From positions 18,021,879 to 18,085,878 of the forward strand of contig CM067523.1 of the NCBI GenBank assembly GCA_034509495.1: a stretch of 64,000 nucleotides of DNA. The letters are read 5' to 3'. Positions 9,605 through 20,190 of the stretch are shown piece after piece (within the stretch, counting starts at the first letter, position 1; each line of letters starts with the position of its first letter). The notes under the pieces were generated by a model. The model saw only the letters and a list, made by a program, of their open reading frames with translations. It searched no databases and had not been told where the DNA came from. This stretch comes from Acestrorhynchus altus. Its lineage: Eukaryota; Chordata; Actinopteri; Characiformes; Acestrorhynchidae. The position numbers and the translations under genes were made by a program.

Positions 9605-11240
9605 ATCTATTTTATTTTTTTTTATTATTTTTCTTCTGCTTTATCCGGGGCCAGGTCGTGGGGGCAGCAGTCTAAGCAGGGATGCCCAAACTTCCCTCTC
9701 CCCCGACATCTCAGCCAGCTCCCCAGGAGGGACCCCTAGGTGCTCCCAGGCCAGCCGAGAGACATAGTCCCTCCAGCGTGTCCTGGTCTACCCTGCGGTC
9801 TCCTCCTGGTGGGACGTGCCTGGAACACCTCCCCGGGGAGACCTGCAGGGGGCATCGGAAAAAGATGCCCAAGCCACCTCAACTGATTCCTCTCGATGTA
9901 GAGGAGCAGTGGCTCTACTCCGAGCTCCTCCCGGGTGGCAGAGGATCTCATCCTATCTCTAAGGGGGCGCCCGGCCAACCTACAGAGGAAACTCGTTTCG
10001 GCCACTTATGTCCGCAATCTTGTCTTTTCGGTCATTACCCACAGTTCATGAGGGTGGGAACGTAGATTGACCGGTAAATCGAGCTGAGCAGAAAGGTGAA
10101 GCTCCTTCTTCACCACGACAGACTGAAACACCGACCGCATGACTGCGGTGGCAGCACCGATCCGCCTGTCAATCTCATGCTCCCTCTCACCCCCACTCGT
10201 GAACAAGACCCCGAGATACTTGAACTCCTCCACTTGGGGCAGGACAGCTCCACCGATCTGGAGAGGGCAAGCCACCCTCTTCCGGTCGAGAACCATGGCC
10301 TCAGATTTGGAGGTGCTGATTCGCATCCCAGCCGCTTCACACTAGGCAATGAACCGCTCCAGTGCATGCTGAAGGTCCTGGCTTGAAGAAGCCATCAGGA
10401 CAACATTATCCGTAAAAAAGGAGAGATGACATCCTGTGGTTCCCAAACTGGACTCCCTCCGGCCCCTGGCTGCCCTGCCAGAGTCCAACATGCACCAGGA
10501 ACAGGCCCGATTTACTGCCGGCAATGCAAACCAAGCTCCTTCTTCGGTCTTACAAGGACCTGACAGCCCTTAACAGAGGGCCCCGGACCCTGTATTCCCA
10601 GAGTACCCCCCACAGAGTACCCCGAGGGACACAGTCGAATGCCTTCTCCAAATCCACAAAACACACGTGGACTGGTTGTGCAAACTCCCATGAACCCTCG
10701 AGCACCCTCCGGAGGGTGTAGAGCTGGTCCAGTGTTCCACGGCCGGGATGAAAACCACATTGTTCCTCCTGAATCCGAGGTTCAACTAACGGCCGAATTT
10801 GTCTCTCCAGTACCCTGGTGTAGAGTTTCCCGGGGGAGGCTGAGAAGAGTGATCCCCCTATAGTTGGAACACACTCTCTGGTCCCCCTTTTTAAACAGGG
10901 GAACCACCACCCCAGTCTGCCACTCCTGGGGCACTGTCCCCGTCTGCCACACGATGCTGCAGAGGCATATCAGCCAAGACAGCCCAACAGCATCTAGAGA
11001 CTTGAGATACTCCAGGCAGATCCCATCCAGCCACGGGGCACCACCACTGAGGAGCTTACGGACCACCTCAGTGACTTTGGTCCGGGTGATGGGCGAGTCC
11101 ACCTCAGAGTCCTCAGCCTCCCCATCTACATTGGAAGATGTGACGGTAGGGTTAAGGAGATCCTCAAAGTATTCCTTCCACCGCCCAACGATATCCCCGG
11201 TCGAGGTCAACAGCTGAACAAGTCCCCAGTTGGGGCACTT
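9605..11240 (-). mobile_element. 5'-truncated non-LTR retrotransposon (LINE)
   Basis: The minus strand carries reverse transcriptase and the C-terminal part of a fish LINE. The 3' end is an A-rich tail at about 9605-9645. The 5' end stops at about 11240, in the middle of a Tc1 transposase, which suits 5' truncation during target-primed insertion. GC content is clearly higher than the surrounding DNA. Clade assignment (I/Nimb or related) is uncertain. Confidence 0.85.
9690..11225 (-). pseudogene. LINE reverse transcriptase pseudogene
   Basis: Three minus-strand frames hold successive parts. 11225-10800 has GRWKEYFEDLLNP, then the RT finger region with VVVPLFKKGDQR and CSNYRGITLLS. 10430-10340 has LSFFTDNVVLMASSSQDL, the catalytic loop, where the expected x-A-D-D is T-D-N, so one catalytic Asp is lost. 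10326-10010 has MRISTSKSEAMVLDRKR and EFKYLGVLFTSGG (thumb). 10005-9740 has SSATREELGVEPLLLYIER and QLRWLGHLF. The reading frame shifts at about 10780 and 10340-10520 and again near 10006. RT would copy LINE RNA at the target site; this copy cannot. Confidence 0.85.
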
Positions 11241-12095
11241 TCCAGATTCTCGATTGGATTCAGGTCTGGACTTTGACTTGGCCATTCCAACACCTGGATA
11301 CGTTTATTTGTGAACCATTCCATTGTAGATTTGGCTTTACATTTTGGATCATTGTCTTGTTGGAAGATAAATCTCTGTCCCAGTCTCAGGTCTCTTGCAG
11401 ACTCCAACAGGTTTTCTTCCAGAATGGTCCTGTATTTGGCCCCAACAATTTTGACCATTTTCCCTGTCCCTCCTGACGAAAAGCAGGCCCAAACCATGAT
11501 GCTGCCACCACCATGTTTGACAGTGGGGATGGTGTGTTTAGGGTGATGAGCTGTGTTGCTTTTATGCGAAACATATCATTTTGCACTGTGGCCAAACAGT
11601 TCGACCAGAGCACCTACTTCCACATGTTTGGTGAATCTCCCCGGTGGCTTGTGGCAAATTTAAACGACACTTTTTATGCATATCTTTGAGAAATGGCATT
11701 CTTCTTGCCACTCTTCCATAAAGGCCAGATTTTTGCAGTGTTCAACTGATTGTTGTCCTATGGACAGACTCTCCCAGCTCAGCTGTAGATCTCTTCAGTT
11801 CATCTAGAGTGATCATGGGCCTCTTGGCTGCATCTGTGATCCTTCTTCTCCTTGTTCGAGATGAAAGTTTAGAGGGACAGCCAGGTCTTGGTTGATTTTC
11901 AGTGGTCTGATACTCCTTCCATTTCAATATGATAGCTTGCACAGTGCTCCTTGGGATGTTTTTTTTTAAATCTTGGGAAATTTTTTTGTATCCAAATCCT
12001 GCTTTTAACTTCTCCACAACGGTATCTTGGACCTGGTGTGTTCCTTGGTCTTCATGGTGCTCTCTGCACTTTGAAAAGAACCCTGAGACTATCAC
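11241..12095 (-). pseudogene. Tc1-like transposase pseudogene
   Basis: The N-terminal 117 codons (12095-11742) carry the paired-like helix-turn-helix region (KISQDLKKNIPRSTVQAII) and a GRPR-like RPGCPSKLS hook. The catalytic part runs 11497-11243: FIFQQDND with Asp at 11356-11354 and SPDLNPIEN with Glu at 11251-11249. The 34 residues between them keep DD34E spacing. The first catalytic Asp is absent: at about 11597-11613 the motif that should contain it runs straight from the residues before to those after, as if about four codons were deleted. The frames in between are shifted. Transposase would cut and paste the element; this copy cannot. Confidence 0.85.
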
Positions 12096-12440
12096 AGAGC
12101 AGGTGCATTTATACAGAGACTTGATTACACACTAGTGGATTCTATTTATCATCATCAGTCATTTGAGACATCAGATCATTCAGAGATCCTCACTGAACTT
12201 CTGGAGTGAGTTTGCTGCACTGAAAGTAAAGGGGCCGAATAATATTGCACACCCCACTTTTCAGTTTTTTATTTGTTAAAAAAGTTTGACACATCCAATA
12301 AATTTCATTCCACTTCACGATTGTGTCCCACTTGATTGTTGATTTGTTGATTCTTCACAAAAAAAAAAAAAAAAATTAGATCTTTGAAGCCTGAAATGTG
12401 GCAAACATTTGAAAAGAATACTTTAGCAAGGCACTGTATG
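11241..12440 (-). mobile_element. Tc1-like transposon truncated by the LINE
   Basis: The right end ACTTTAGCAAGGCACTGTA (12421-12439) matches, from memory, the terminal repeat of a common fish Tc1 family, followed inward by a GGGGCCGAATAATATTGCA stretch (12230-12248) and a poly-A run (12358-12375). The transposase on the minus strand is cut at about 11241, where the LINE begins. No left terminal repeat was found beyond the LINE at about 9600, so the left side was lost. Confidence 0.8.
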
Positions 12441-12444
12441 TCCA

Positions 12445-13139
12445 GTCAGAATTGTTATATATTAATAAATAAATTATAACCTTGTGTAAAAAGTTAATGT
12501 ATGCCTTTCGGGAGTTTATTGGGGTCTCGGGTCTCTTAGTTACAAGGACACAAAAGTGAAACCACAACAGGTCTATGTCATTGGGCAAAACTGCCCATAT
12601 TCAATCTCCTTATTGTCCTCTATACTGTATTTTAATCTCCAGTCTCTAAATCCAGCAGTCACTTTTCTCTGTGCTGATAGTCATATATTTTTCCCCTAAA
12701 AGTTATTCAGCTTTATTCATAAAAGGCAAGGTTATAATAAGAATGAGAACCGAAGGGAATGGAACCACATTGTCTATTTTAATATATGGTCATTGCTTAG
12801 AAACAAGCATATATATGATATCAAATCAATCAAATCAAAAACAAATCAAGTTTATTTTCACATTACACAAATGAAAGAGTGAATGAAAAACTTGGGTGCA
12901 AGTCCCTCGCAGTAGTACAACAGAAAATAAAAATAAAATATTTAGATCAAGAATATACAGTACATATATGTAGGATTATCATAATGAGCATTTACACATT
13001 AACTTACACTATACATACAGTATACATACATTGTTGCACTGTAGAAGTTCTGTGTTCAGAGAAACTATAAAATAATATTTGCATTATATTTACATCTGCA
13101 CTGGGTTTAGAATTAGATGTAGCTGTACTGTGAGAATGT
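12445..13139. other. no gene seen
   Basis: AT-rich unique-looking DNA. AATCAAATCAAAAACAAATC near 12827-12846 resembles the tail of an unclassified interspersed repeat. Nothing coding is recognised. Confidence 0.5.
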
Positions 13140-13140
13140 A

Positions 13141-13717
13141 GTGAGAGACAGTGTTTGGTGGGTGCAGTGGGAGACAGTCTTTGGTGGGTGCAGTGGGAGA
13201 AAGTCTCTGGTGGGACCAGTGGAAGAAATTTTTTGGTGGGTTGAGTGGGAGAAAGTCTTTGGTGGGTGTAGTGGGAGAAAGTTTTGGAGGTTGCAGTGGG
13301 AGACAGTCTTTAGTGGGAGCAGTGGGAGACAGTCTTTGTTGGGTGCAGTGGGAAACCGTCTTTGGTGGGAGCAGTGGGAGACAGTCTTTGGTGGGTGCAG
13401 TGGGAAACCGTCTTTGGTGGGTGTAGTGGGAGAAAATCTTTGGTGGGTGTAGTGGGAGAAAATCTTTGGTGGGTGTAGTGGGAGAAAATCTTTGGTGGGT
13501 GCAGTGGGAGAAGTCTTTGGTGGGTGTAGTGGGACACAGTCTTCGGTGGGAGCTGTGGGAGACAGTCTTTGGTGGGAGCAGTGGGAGACGGCCTTTGGTG
13601 GGTGTAGTGGGAGACAGTCTTTGGTGGGTGTAGTGGGAGAAAATCTTTGGTGGGTGCAGTGGGAGAAGTTTTGGTGGGTGTAGTGGGAGAAAATCTTTGG
13701 TGGGTGCAGTGGGAAAC
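13141..13717. repeat. 26-bp minisatellite, about 22 copies
   Basis: Tandem copies of a unit close to GTGGGAGACAGTCTTTGGTG plus GGTGCA, varying mainly at GACAGTC/GAAAATC and GCA/GTA. Because 26 is not a multiple of three, each strand reads through all three frames every 78 bp, and since few units contain stops it yields false open frames of up to 229 codons (minus strand, PTTPTKDF-like repeats). It is G-rich on the plus strand. Confidence 0.95.
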
Positions 13718-13737
13718 ATATATATATATATATATAT
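13718..13737. repeat. (TA)n microsatellite
   Basis: About ten TA units directly abut the right end of the 26-bp minisatellite. Confidence 0.9.
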
Positions 13738-14059
13738 GACCCTGAGATATATAACTGTGGACAGACACCACATGGGCAAGCCTGTTAAAGATGAATAAAT
13801 ACCTCCACATGGTCTGAGGCTTACTCAACAGCCTCGTGCCTCGTAGTGAATGTACTGGCTGGTTTAAAAATGACAAACTGCTGTAAGTGTGATTCTTAGC
13901 CCAACTATCACTTCAACACTTGCAGGTCTGTAATCTCTTCTGTTTGGGAACTCTTCAGACATTTCATTTTGTGTTCAGGGCTGTCTTAATTACGGCTGTT
14001 CCAGGAACGCAGTCCGAAGTCGCGTCACCCCGCTGTTTTCCTCTCCTCCAGCCGGAACG

Positions 14060-14660
14060 CCAGAGCAGCTTAAAGTGATATAAATGTCTTTGAATGACAG
14101 CATAAATCTGTATGATGACAAATAGCCTCTTTTGAAGTCAATGCCGCATCAAATAGGATACAAGGTTTGGATTTTAAGAAGGCGCTGCCCCCCTGAAAAG
14201 CGAGCCTTTACAATGTCAAAGTGACAATCTTAACTCGCCAGCTATAGAGCGAAAGGGCGGGCGTGTCGGCCCGCATATCTGAATGGGAATGTCACGCCTG
14301 CTTAAATTTACATTCCCCTGCATTGGCAAGGAAGGGCGATGGCAGGGTGGGCCGGGGGGATGGGGTGTTAGCATAGAAGCAAACAATAAAGTCTTCGCAA
14401 ATGAATATTTTTCTTGTCCAATGTGTGGCACAATTCATCACAATTCCAGCATCCAGACCGGGGTAATATATAAACTCAGCAGTCTGTCTTGTTGCAAAAA
14501 TGGAAATGGACTTCGAGAAATGAGCAATTTCCCCATGGAAGAATTGGAAATTCGTGGAGGCCGTCCGCATCTGACCTGTCATCAATCACATTGCTGGGTG
14601 CTGGGGGCTTTAGAGAGAGGCTGTGAGAACGCCTGGCCATTGACAGGTGCTACCAGAGCC
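14060..14660. promoter_or_regulatory. candidate conserved non-coding element
   Basis: High-complexity, repeat-free block with motif-dense texture (CATAAATCTGTATGATGACA, GAATGGGAATGTCACGCC, AATGAATATTTTTCTTGTCC). Both strands have open frames of about 100-126 codons here, but they overlap each other, show no domain and lack splice logic, so I favour regulatory DNA over coding. Confidence 0.3.
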
Positions 14661-14759
14661 TAATGACACAAAAGAAACACAGGCGGAGAGCAGGAGGAAG
14701 CCAATAGGACTGTTAATTGCTCTGCCTCTGCTCTGGAATACAGAATGCAGCTGGCTAGA

Positions 14760-15020
14760 GGCTCTCTCATTCTCATGCTCTCTCCCTCTCTCTGTTTTTA
14801 TGTCTAATCTCTTTCTCTCCCTGTCTCCTTTTCTATTACTTCTTTCCTTTTCACTCTCTCTTCCACACATCTCTCTCTTTATCTTTCTTGATCCTGGTCC
14901 TCTTGAAATGTTTATTTCTGCTCTCTTTTTTCTAGTCTTCTTCCTTTGCTCTTTCTCTTTCATCTCTTTCATCTGTTTCTCTCTCCGATCACCTCCTAGT
15001 CACCTTCTCTTTTCTTCTTT
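14760..15020. repeat. pyrimidine-rich CT/TTC tract
   Basis: Degenerate CTCT/TTTCTC sequence over about 260 bp. It gives overlapping spurious open frames (136 codons plus, 120 codons minus) of extreme composition. Confidence 0.85.
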
Positions 15021-15423
15021 CAATCAAACTAAAACCCATTTATACACAATAGGCTAGATGTGGCCTCTGTTTTGCCAGCTGTTTTTCAACATGTGGCGCT
15101 TGCCCACTTTTGCAATCTGCAAGCTAGTACTGCATGATGTTTGATTATTGTTTCTGGTCAGTATGGTCACCTTTAGAACTCTATGCCAATTTTGCATGAT
15201 GTTTTTGTAGTTTGACATACTTTCATTCACCCAAAAAATTTGAAAAAATATTTATAGGAGACAGTCACACATGCCAATTATTGTCATTTTCAGTAGATAC
15301 TCAAATCTGTCTCCATTTGAGATGTAAAAAGTGAGAGAATTTACATAGAATTTAAATACTTGCATGAAATTGACCATGTTTTGATCAAAAGATTACTTGG
15401 ACTGACAGTTTTTTAATTGCTTA

Positions 15424-15480
15424 CAATACCAGTCAAAAGTTTGTACATACTTACTCTCTTCAACCCTTTAAGGAAAGTCG
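15424..15480. mobile_element. Tc1 terminal-repeat fragment
   Basis: ACCAGTCAAAAGTTTGTACA matches the remembered terminal repeat of a very common fish Tc1 family. Only this end is present; it continues into unrecognised sequence. Confidence 0.55.
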
Positions 15481-15648
15481 TACTCTAGTTATGAGAATGT
15501 AACAGATTTTTCAAGGTCATCTTCAGATACCACAGTTTGAGAACCAATGTTCTATGACATCAGCCAATGAACTTTATTTGTTAATTGTTCTTTTTGTACT
15601 TTCTTTCCTCTTTCTGTATCATTTCACTTCTTTTTCCCCATCACTACT

Positions 15649-15649
15649 G

Positions 15650-15680
<31 letters not shown>
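15649..15680. repeat. (CT)n microsatellite
   Basis: About 15 CT units just before a candidate splice acceptor at 15691-15694. Confidence 0.9.
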
Positions 15681-15681
<1 letters not shown>

Positions 15682-15694
15682 CTCATTCCCCCAG

Positions 15695-15775
15695 TGTCCG
15701 CTCCCAGATTATACACCCAAACCAATTCCTTTCAGCTGTCCAGTGGTAATTGAAGGAGGGGGCTGCAGTATGTGA
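15695..15775 (+). other. candidate terminal exon (unproven)
   Basis: A strong acceptor-like run (CT repeat, then CATTCCCCCAG ending 15694) precedes an open frame of 26 codons reading CPLPDYTPKPIP, then FSCPVVIEGGGCSM and a stop at 15773-15775. The composition looks protein-like but no family is recognised, and a CT microsatellite creates acceptor-like sequence by chance. Confidence 0.15.
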
Positions 15776-15849
15776 CAATAAGAGATACTGACTGCTAGAA
15801 AGAGAGAAAAAGACAGCTCACTCTTTGCCAGCTAAATATCGTCTTGGAT

Positions 15850-15858
15850 GAGGAGAGA

Positions 15859-15893
<35 letters not shown>
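15850..15893. repeat. (GA)n microsatellite
   Basis: GA repeats with a few interruptions. Confidence 0.9.
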
Positions 15894-15896
<3 letters not shown>

Positions 15897-16204
15897 TTGA
15901 AGGTCATTCCTGTAGAATTTGTACTATTTTGCGTCATTGTGTTTTTAGTGTTCTTGAATCCTGCAGATCACACAGAGTTAAATGAATGTGGGATTGGCAA
16001 ATAGAGCAACAAAAACAAACAAACTCCTGTTTTTTTCCCCTGTAACAACTGAATGGGTTTAGTATGATTTGTACTAAAACACTAATGTGCAATATTTTTT
16101 TTGAGTCCACTATGAGAAAAAGAAATTAAAGCATCAGAACAAGTGAGGAAGTTATCATGCACTAACAGCATGGGTGTGATGCATGAGACGTAAGCTGATG
16201 GTGA

Positions 16205-16725
16205 GAATTACTCAGTATTCACTATAAATTATTCATTATCTGTGAAGAATTATTCAGATTTTACTATATTTTTTATTCTCTCTATGTTAATTATTTAGTG
16301 TCTACTAGAATTTATTCAGTATTGACTATACATTATTCAGGATCTACTAAGAAAGATCCAGTATTTACTCTGAATTATTCAATTATTCAATATCTATTAA
16401 AATTATATATGATCTACTATGAATTATTCAGTATTAACAATAAAAATTACTCTATTTTCTCTATCAAATGATTTAGTATTTACTATGACTTATTCAGTAT
16501 TTACTATTAATTATTTAGCATTTACTATACATTATTCAGTATGTTGTAATAATTATTCAGTAGGTATTATGAATCTTTCAGTATTTGCTAGAAATTATTC
16601 AGCATCTAGTAAGTATTATTCTGTATTTGGTATGAATGACTGAGTATCTAAGAATTATTCAGTATTTATGACAAATTATTCAGTATTTAGTATTCAGTAT
16701 TATTCAGTATTACTATACATTAGGT
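16205..16725. repeat. degenerate 21-bp minisatellite
   Basis: About two dozen diverged copies of a unit near ATTATTCAGTATTTACTATG plus A. Since 21 bp equals seven codons, one plus-strand frame (16419-16643) stays open and translates as a heptad repeat of NYSVFTI type. The extent of divergence suggests an old array. Confidence 0.9.
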
Positions 16726-16872
16726 ATAGTGAGTTATCTTACAGTGTATGACTTATAGTCATTTGCTCTTTGGCCACTGAGATGTTCTGACAGATGTTTG
16801 ACTACAGTATGTATTGCAATTTCTAGTCACCCATATGCCTACTGGTTATAATGAGCCTGTATTATTACTGAC

Positions 16873-16911
<39 letters not shown>
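16873..16911. repeat. (GT)n microsatellite
   Basis: About 18 GT units. Confidence 0.95.
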
Positions 16912-16913
<2 letters not shown>

Positions 16914-16927
16914 GTTTTTTTTTCCAG

Positions 16928-17086
16928 GTATTTTGTGTATGAACCCTCCACCATCTGCAGCCTGAGTGCAATGATGAGCACCAGATGTTCCCACCATCAG
17001 GAGCTCCAGGGATCAAGCCATACACTCTCTCTGGTGTATCGGATGCGCTGGGTGCACGTGTGTTGGAATGCTTATGTGTGGTACAT
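16928..17086 (+). other. candidate internal exon (unproven)
   Basis: GGTTTTTTTTTCCAG (ending 16927) is a strong acceptor and CAT followed by GTAAGTAAG (from 17087) a strong donor. The 159 bp between them have one frame open throughout (YFVYEPSTICSLS at the start, RMRWVHVCWNAYVWY at the end) and equal start and end phase, so the exon could be skipped without a frameshift. No family is recognised, and the T-run follows a GT microsatellite. Confidence 0.2.
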
Positions 17087-17511
17087 GTAAGTAAGCCTGG
17101 ATATGGATGTTAGAGTGCATCTGTTAAGTCCATCTTTTTTCATTTTTAATTTCATCCATCTGTGTGGTGGTGTGGCTTGATTTTAAAGTTGGGTATGTTC
17201 TGAAACTGAAACCATCTTGTCCTTCTGTTTTACACTGCAATAAAGTCTTGTGTTATTTTTGGAGGAATAGAGACATTTTATATATGTTTTTATACATTGT
17301 AAATGCTTTAAACAGGCCCTTGAATGCCCTTGAACTTCTTGTCATAGTCGAATAATGAGTTCAGCGGTAGAAACAAACTTCAAGAGAAATGTTAAGTTTA
17401 GAACTTACAAACTGTTATGTATGTCTTACCTCAATATATATTAAAACCCTAAACATTTACACAAACCAAGACTGAAGTCATTCAAGCCCTATAGCTCTAC
17501 AACCTGATCCA

Positions 17512-18385
17512 TATTCTTATGCAAATTGGATTTGTCATAAAGATTTTTTTTTTTTTTTTTTAATTAAACTCACGGCTGGTATTGTGTCTCATGACTCACT
17601 GGATTACTGAAAACAATCTCAGACACCCTTGAAAATTAGTTTTCCAGGTAAACCCAATTAAAGGAAAACTACTGAAAAAGATGTTCCACATTATTAAGCA
17701 GACCACAGGTTTCAAGCAATATGTCGCTACTGCTGACAAGCATGTAGGAGGTGTAGGATCCTCCAGAGGCTTTCTATTGTGCTTAAGCCACCTATTTGTC
17801 CACACCGAACCAATGCTTACCAGGATAAATGGTTGCAGTGAGCAAAGATATACATATCTTTGTACAGAATAATACAGAATAATTTTCCAACAGTATTATG
17901 TACTGATGAGTGCCATGCAGCCATGGATAGTTTGGAGATGGATGGTGGATGGCTGGTAGATGGCCTCCATGTCCCAAAAAGACTCCCACGTGACAAAAAG
18001 AAAAACTGTGCCTTCCATAGCAAAATAATAGTAATGCACCATCTAATGCTGCATAAAATACCTCATCGGCCGTTACGGGCATAAAAGGAGAGAAAACCAT
18101 GGTGTTGTCAGTATCCTTTCCTGACCTCAACCCTATTGAGAACCTTTGGAGTATTCTCAAGCAAAAGATCTATGAAGGTGGGAGGCAGTTCAGATCAAAA
18201 TAGCAGCTCTGTGAGGCTATTCTGACATCCTGCAAAGAAATTCAAGCTGAAACTGTCCAAAAACTCACAGGTTGCATGCAACTTGGCCTGTTTACATGTT
18301 TTTGATTGAAATAGCTTTTGATTTGATTTCCAATTAGGAATATCACAGAAAAATACCATTTGAATAATAATTTGGAATGCAGAAT
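17512..18385 (+). mobile_element. Tc1-like transposon, decayed
   Basis: Ends resemble ATTATGCAAAT/GGAATGCAGAATAAT-type terminal repeats (left about 17512, right about 18355-18385). The plus strand carries transposase pieces: a TDECHA motif near 17902-17920 holding the first catalytic Asp, and FPDLNPIENLWSILKQKIYE near 18119-18178 with the catalytic Glu, followed by GGRQFRSK. The segment holding the second Asp is deleted. A poly-T run lies at 17545-17560. Confidence 0.8.
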
Positions 18386-19699
18386 AATGTGGGAAAAGTC
18401 AATGGTCACTTCAAGAGAAAAATATTGATGATGATGCTTGCAGTCAGTATTCTGAGAGAAGTTCTTCAAAAACCCCATTCTGAACAAGTTACCTTTAACT
18501 TCCTGACTTCCATGATAAGAAAAAAAGAGCACCATTAAACAATAATTTTTTCTTCAAATTCTAATAGCTACATTTATAACATATTTATTCATAGTTTAAA
18601 AAAAAAATCAGTGAGTAATATTTCAGCTCTAATGGAAGCAGGGTAACACTTCATGCATTGCTATAAATATTTAATACACTGGACAAAAACAACTATTTTT
18701 CATAAGATAAATTATGTTTAGTTTAGACAGTTTATCTAAATGTGCTTTAATAAAGTGTAACAGACTAAAATCCATTTCTTGCTTTAGTTGATAATGTTTG
18801 CTTAACTAATTAACTAAAGTAAGTAATGTTCTTTTTGCCTAAACAGGACAAAACTGATTGTTTATTGCCTAATTGTTTATTTTATAACATTAGAAACTAA
18901 AACCTGAGTGTGCTTTAGCAGTAACGGTGTAAATGGTGAATATAAACTGATGAAGGAATGCCATCATCAAAGCTCTGTCAAGATCAGAGTGACAGTTTAT
19001 GAGTCAACATAAACATTTAAATGGCCTGAGATCTGGCTCATACGGCACACCCAGCAGGCTGTTCGATTCACAAACTGGATTAGTTCTGTATCCAGGCTGC
19101 ATCCAGTAATTAGAGGAGACACAGACCCAGAACAGGTCTAGTTACTATCTGGAGAGCTAATAATCATAATTAAAAACATTTTATTTATTATACATGTACT
19201 GTACCACACTGTACCACTGTACACAGGCATCAGGCCATGTTAAATAAACAGAAGTATCAACAAGAGAATACACGACATGAGAAATAAATAACATGAGAAA
19301 TATTGTGATGTCATACCATCTAAATGGAATGATTTTCCCTACCTTTAAAAGGGTTTTTCTCCATGTACCAGTGGAGGGTTAATATTAATCAATGTAACCA
19401 ATGTACCAATATTGAGACTGAAGAGGAGAGGAAATGCTCAGTTAGCTCAGCCATCCTCCTCGATACCATGTCTCTGTGTCGTGTGATGATTTCTTGACTC
19501 AAAAATCATATTTCATGAAAGTTAGATGTATAAATGTAACATGGGTATTCTCACAAGCAATCCTAATGAGATATCAGGAAGGGTTTTTGTTTTCCAGTAA
19601 AGATGTACAGCAGCTTCATGTCTTTATTTTTGTACAGTTCTGGATGTTCACAGCAATGCCTCCCAATTGGTGGCCATTGACACCTGACCTGTCAAGACT
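18386..19699. other. no gene seen
   Basis: AT-rich sequence without recognisable repeats or coding signal. 18950-19140 is of higher complexity and could be regulatory. Confidence 0.5.
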
Positions 19700-19925
19700 G
19701 TCTCCTTAATGCATTGTCAGCAGGCTGCCTAATTACTTACCAGCTTCACTTACTGCATGGAGATCCGCGTACGCATATCACGCCCATCCAGCAGTGAGAT
19801 TACCCGATGCGAGGCCTGCAGACTAATACACTGTTTATTGGTAACTGTAAATGATCTTTGCACCTTGCTGTGGCTTAAGATGGCTAATCTTGCCGGCTAA
19901 TATTGGACTGCTGTGAAGTATGAGA
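19700..19925. promoter_or_regulatory. candidate conserved non-coding element
   Basis: A compact, motif-dense, repeat-free block (GGCTGCCTAATTACTTACCA, GCATATCACGCCCATCC, CTAATCTTGCCGGCTAATAT) containing CpGs (GATCCGCGTACGC, CCCGATGCGAGG) unusual for the AT-rich surroundings. Among the candidates this has the strongest look of constrained regulatory DNA, by eye only. Confidence 0.3.
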
Positions 19926-20190
19926 GTAAATTAAGTTAGGCTAAGAAGTCTGGGTTCACACACTGACAGTTATAAACTTCTCGGTAAACTGTACAAAACA
20001 CAAGTCGCTTGTTGAAACTCCTTCTGTATTGCTCTTGGCAGAAGACAAAGCACAAAAAATATATGAATCCAGAACCAGAAAGAAGAAATACTGGATTAGT
20101 GTTTTTGTCTGCCTACACCTCATTCATAAAGGGGCTAAGTTATTAGATAGGTAATAATATAGTGCATTGAGGTTAAAACCAGCAGGAGCT

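Noticed and set aside
9682..10065. 127-codon plus frame
   Set aside because: Antisense shadow of the LINE reverse transcriptase on the minus strand.
13090..13876. Minus-strand open frames of 229 and 188 codons with PTTPTKDF-like repeats
   Set aside because: They are products of the 26-bp minisatellite read in different phases; no start context, domain or splice logic.
14647..15057. 136-codon plus frame with hydrophobic, membrane-like composition
   Set aside because: Derived from a CT-rich tract; the minus strand is also open (120 codons).
17792..18160. 122-codon minus frame
   Set aside because: Antisense shadow of the plus-strand Tc1 transposase remnant, which has recognisable motifs.
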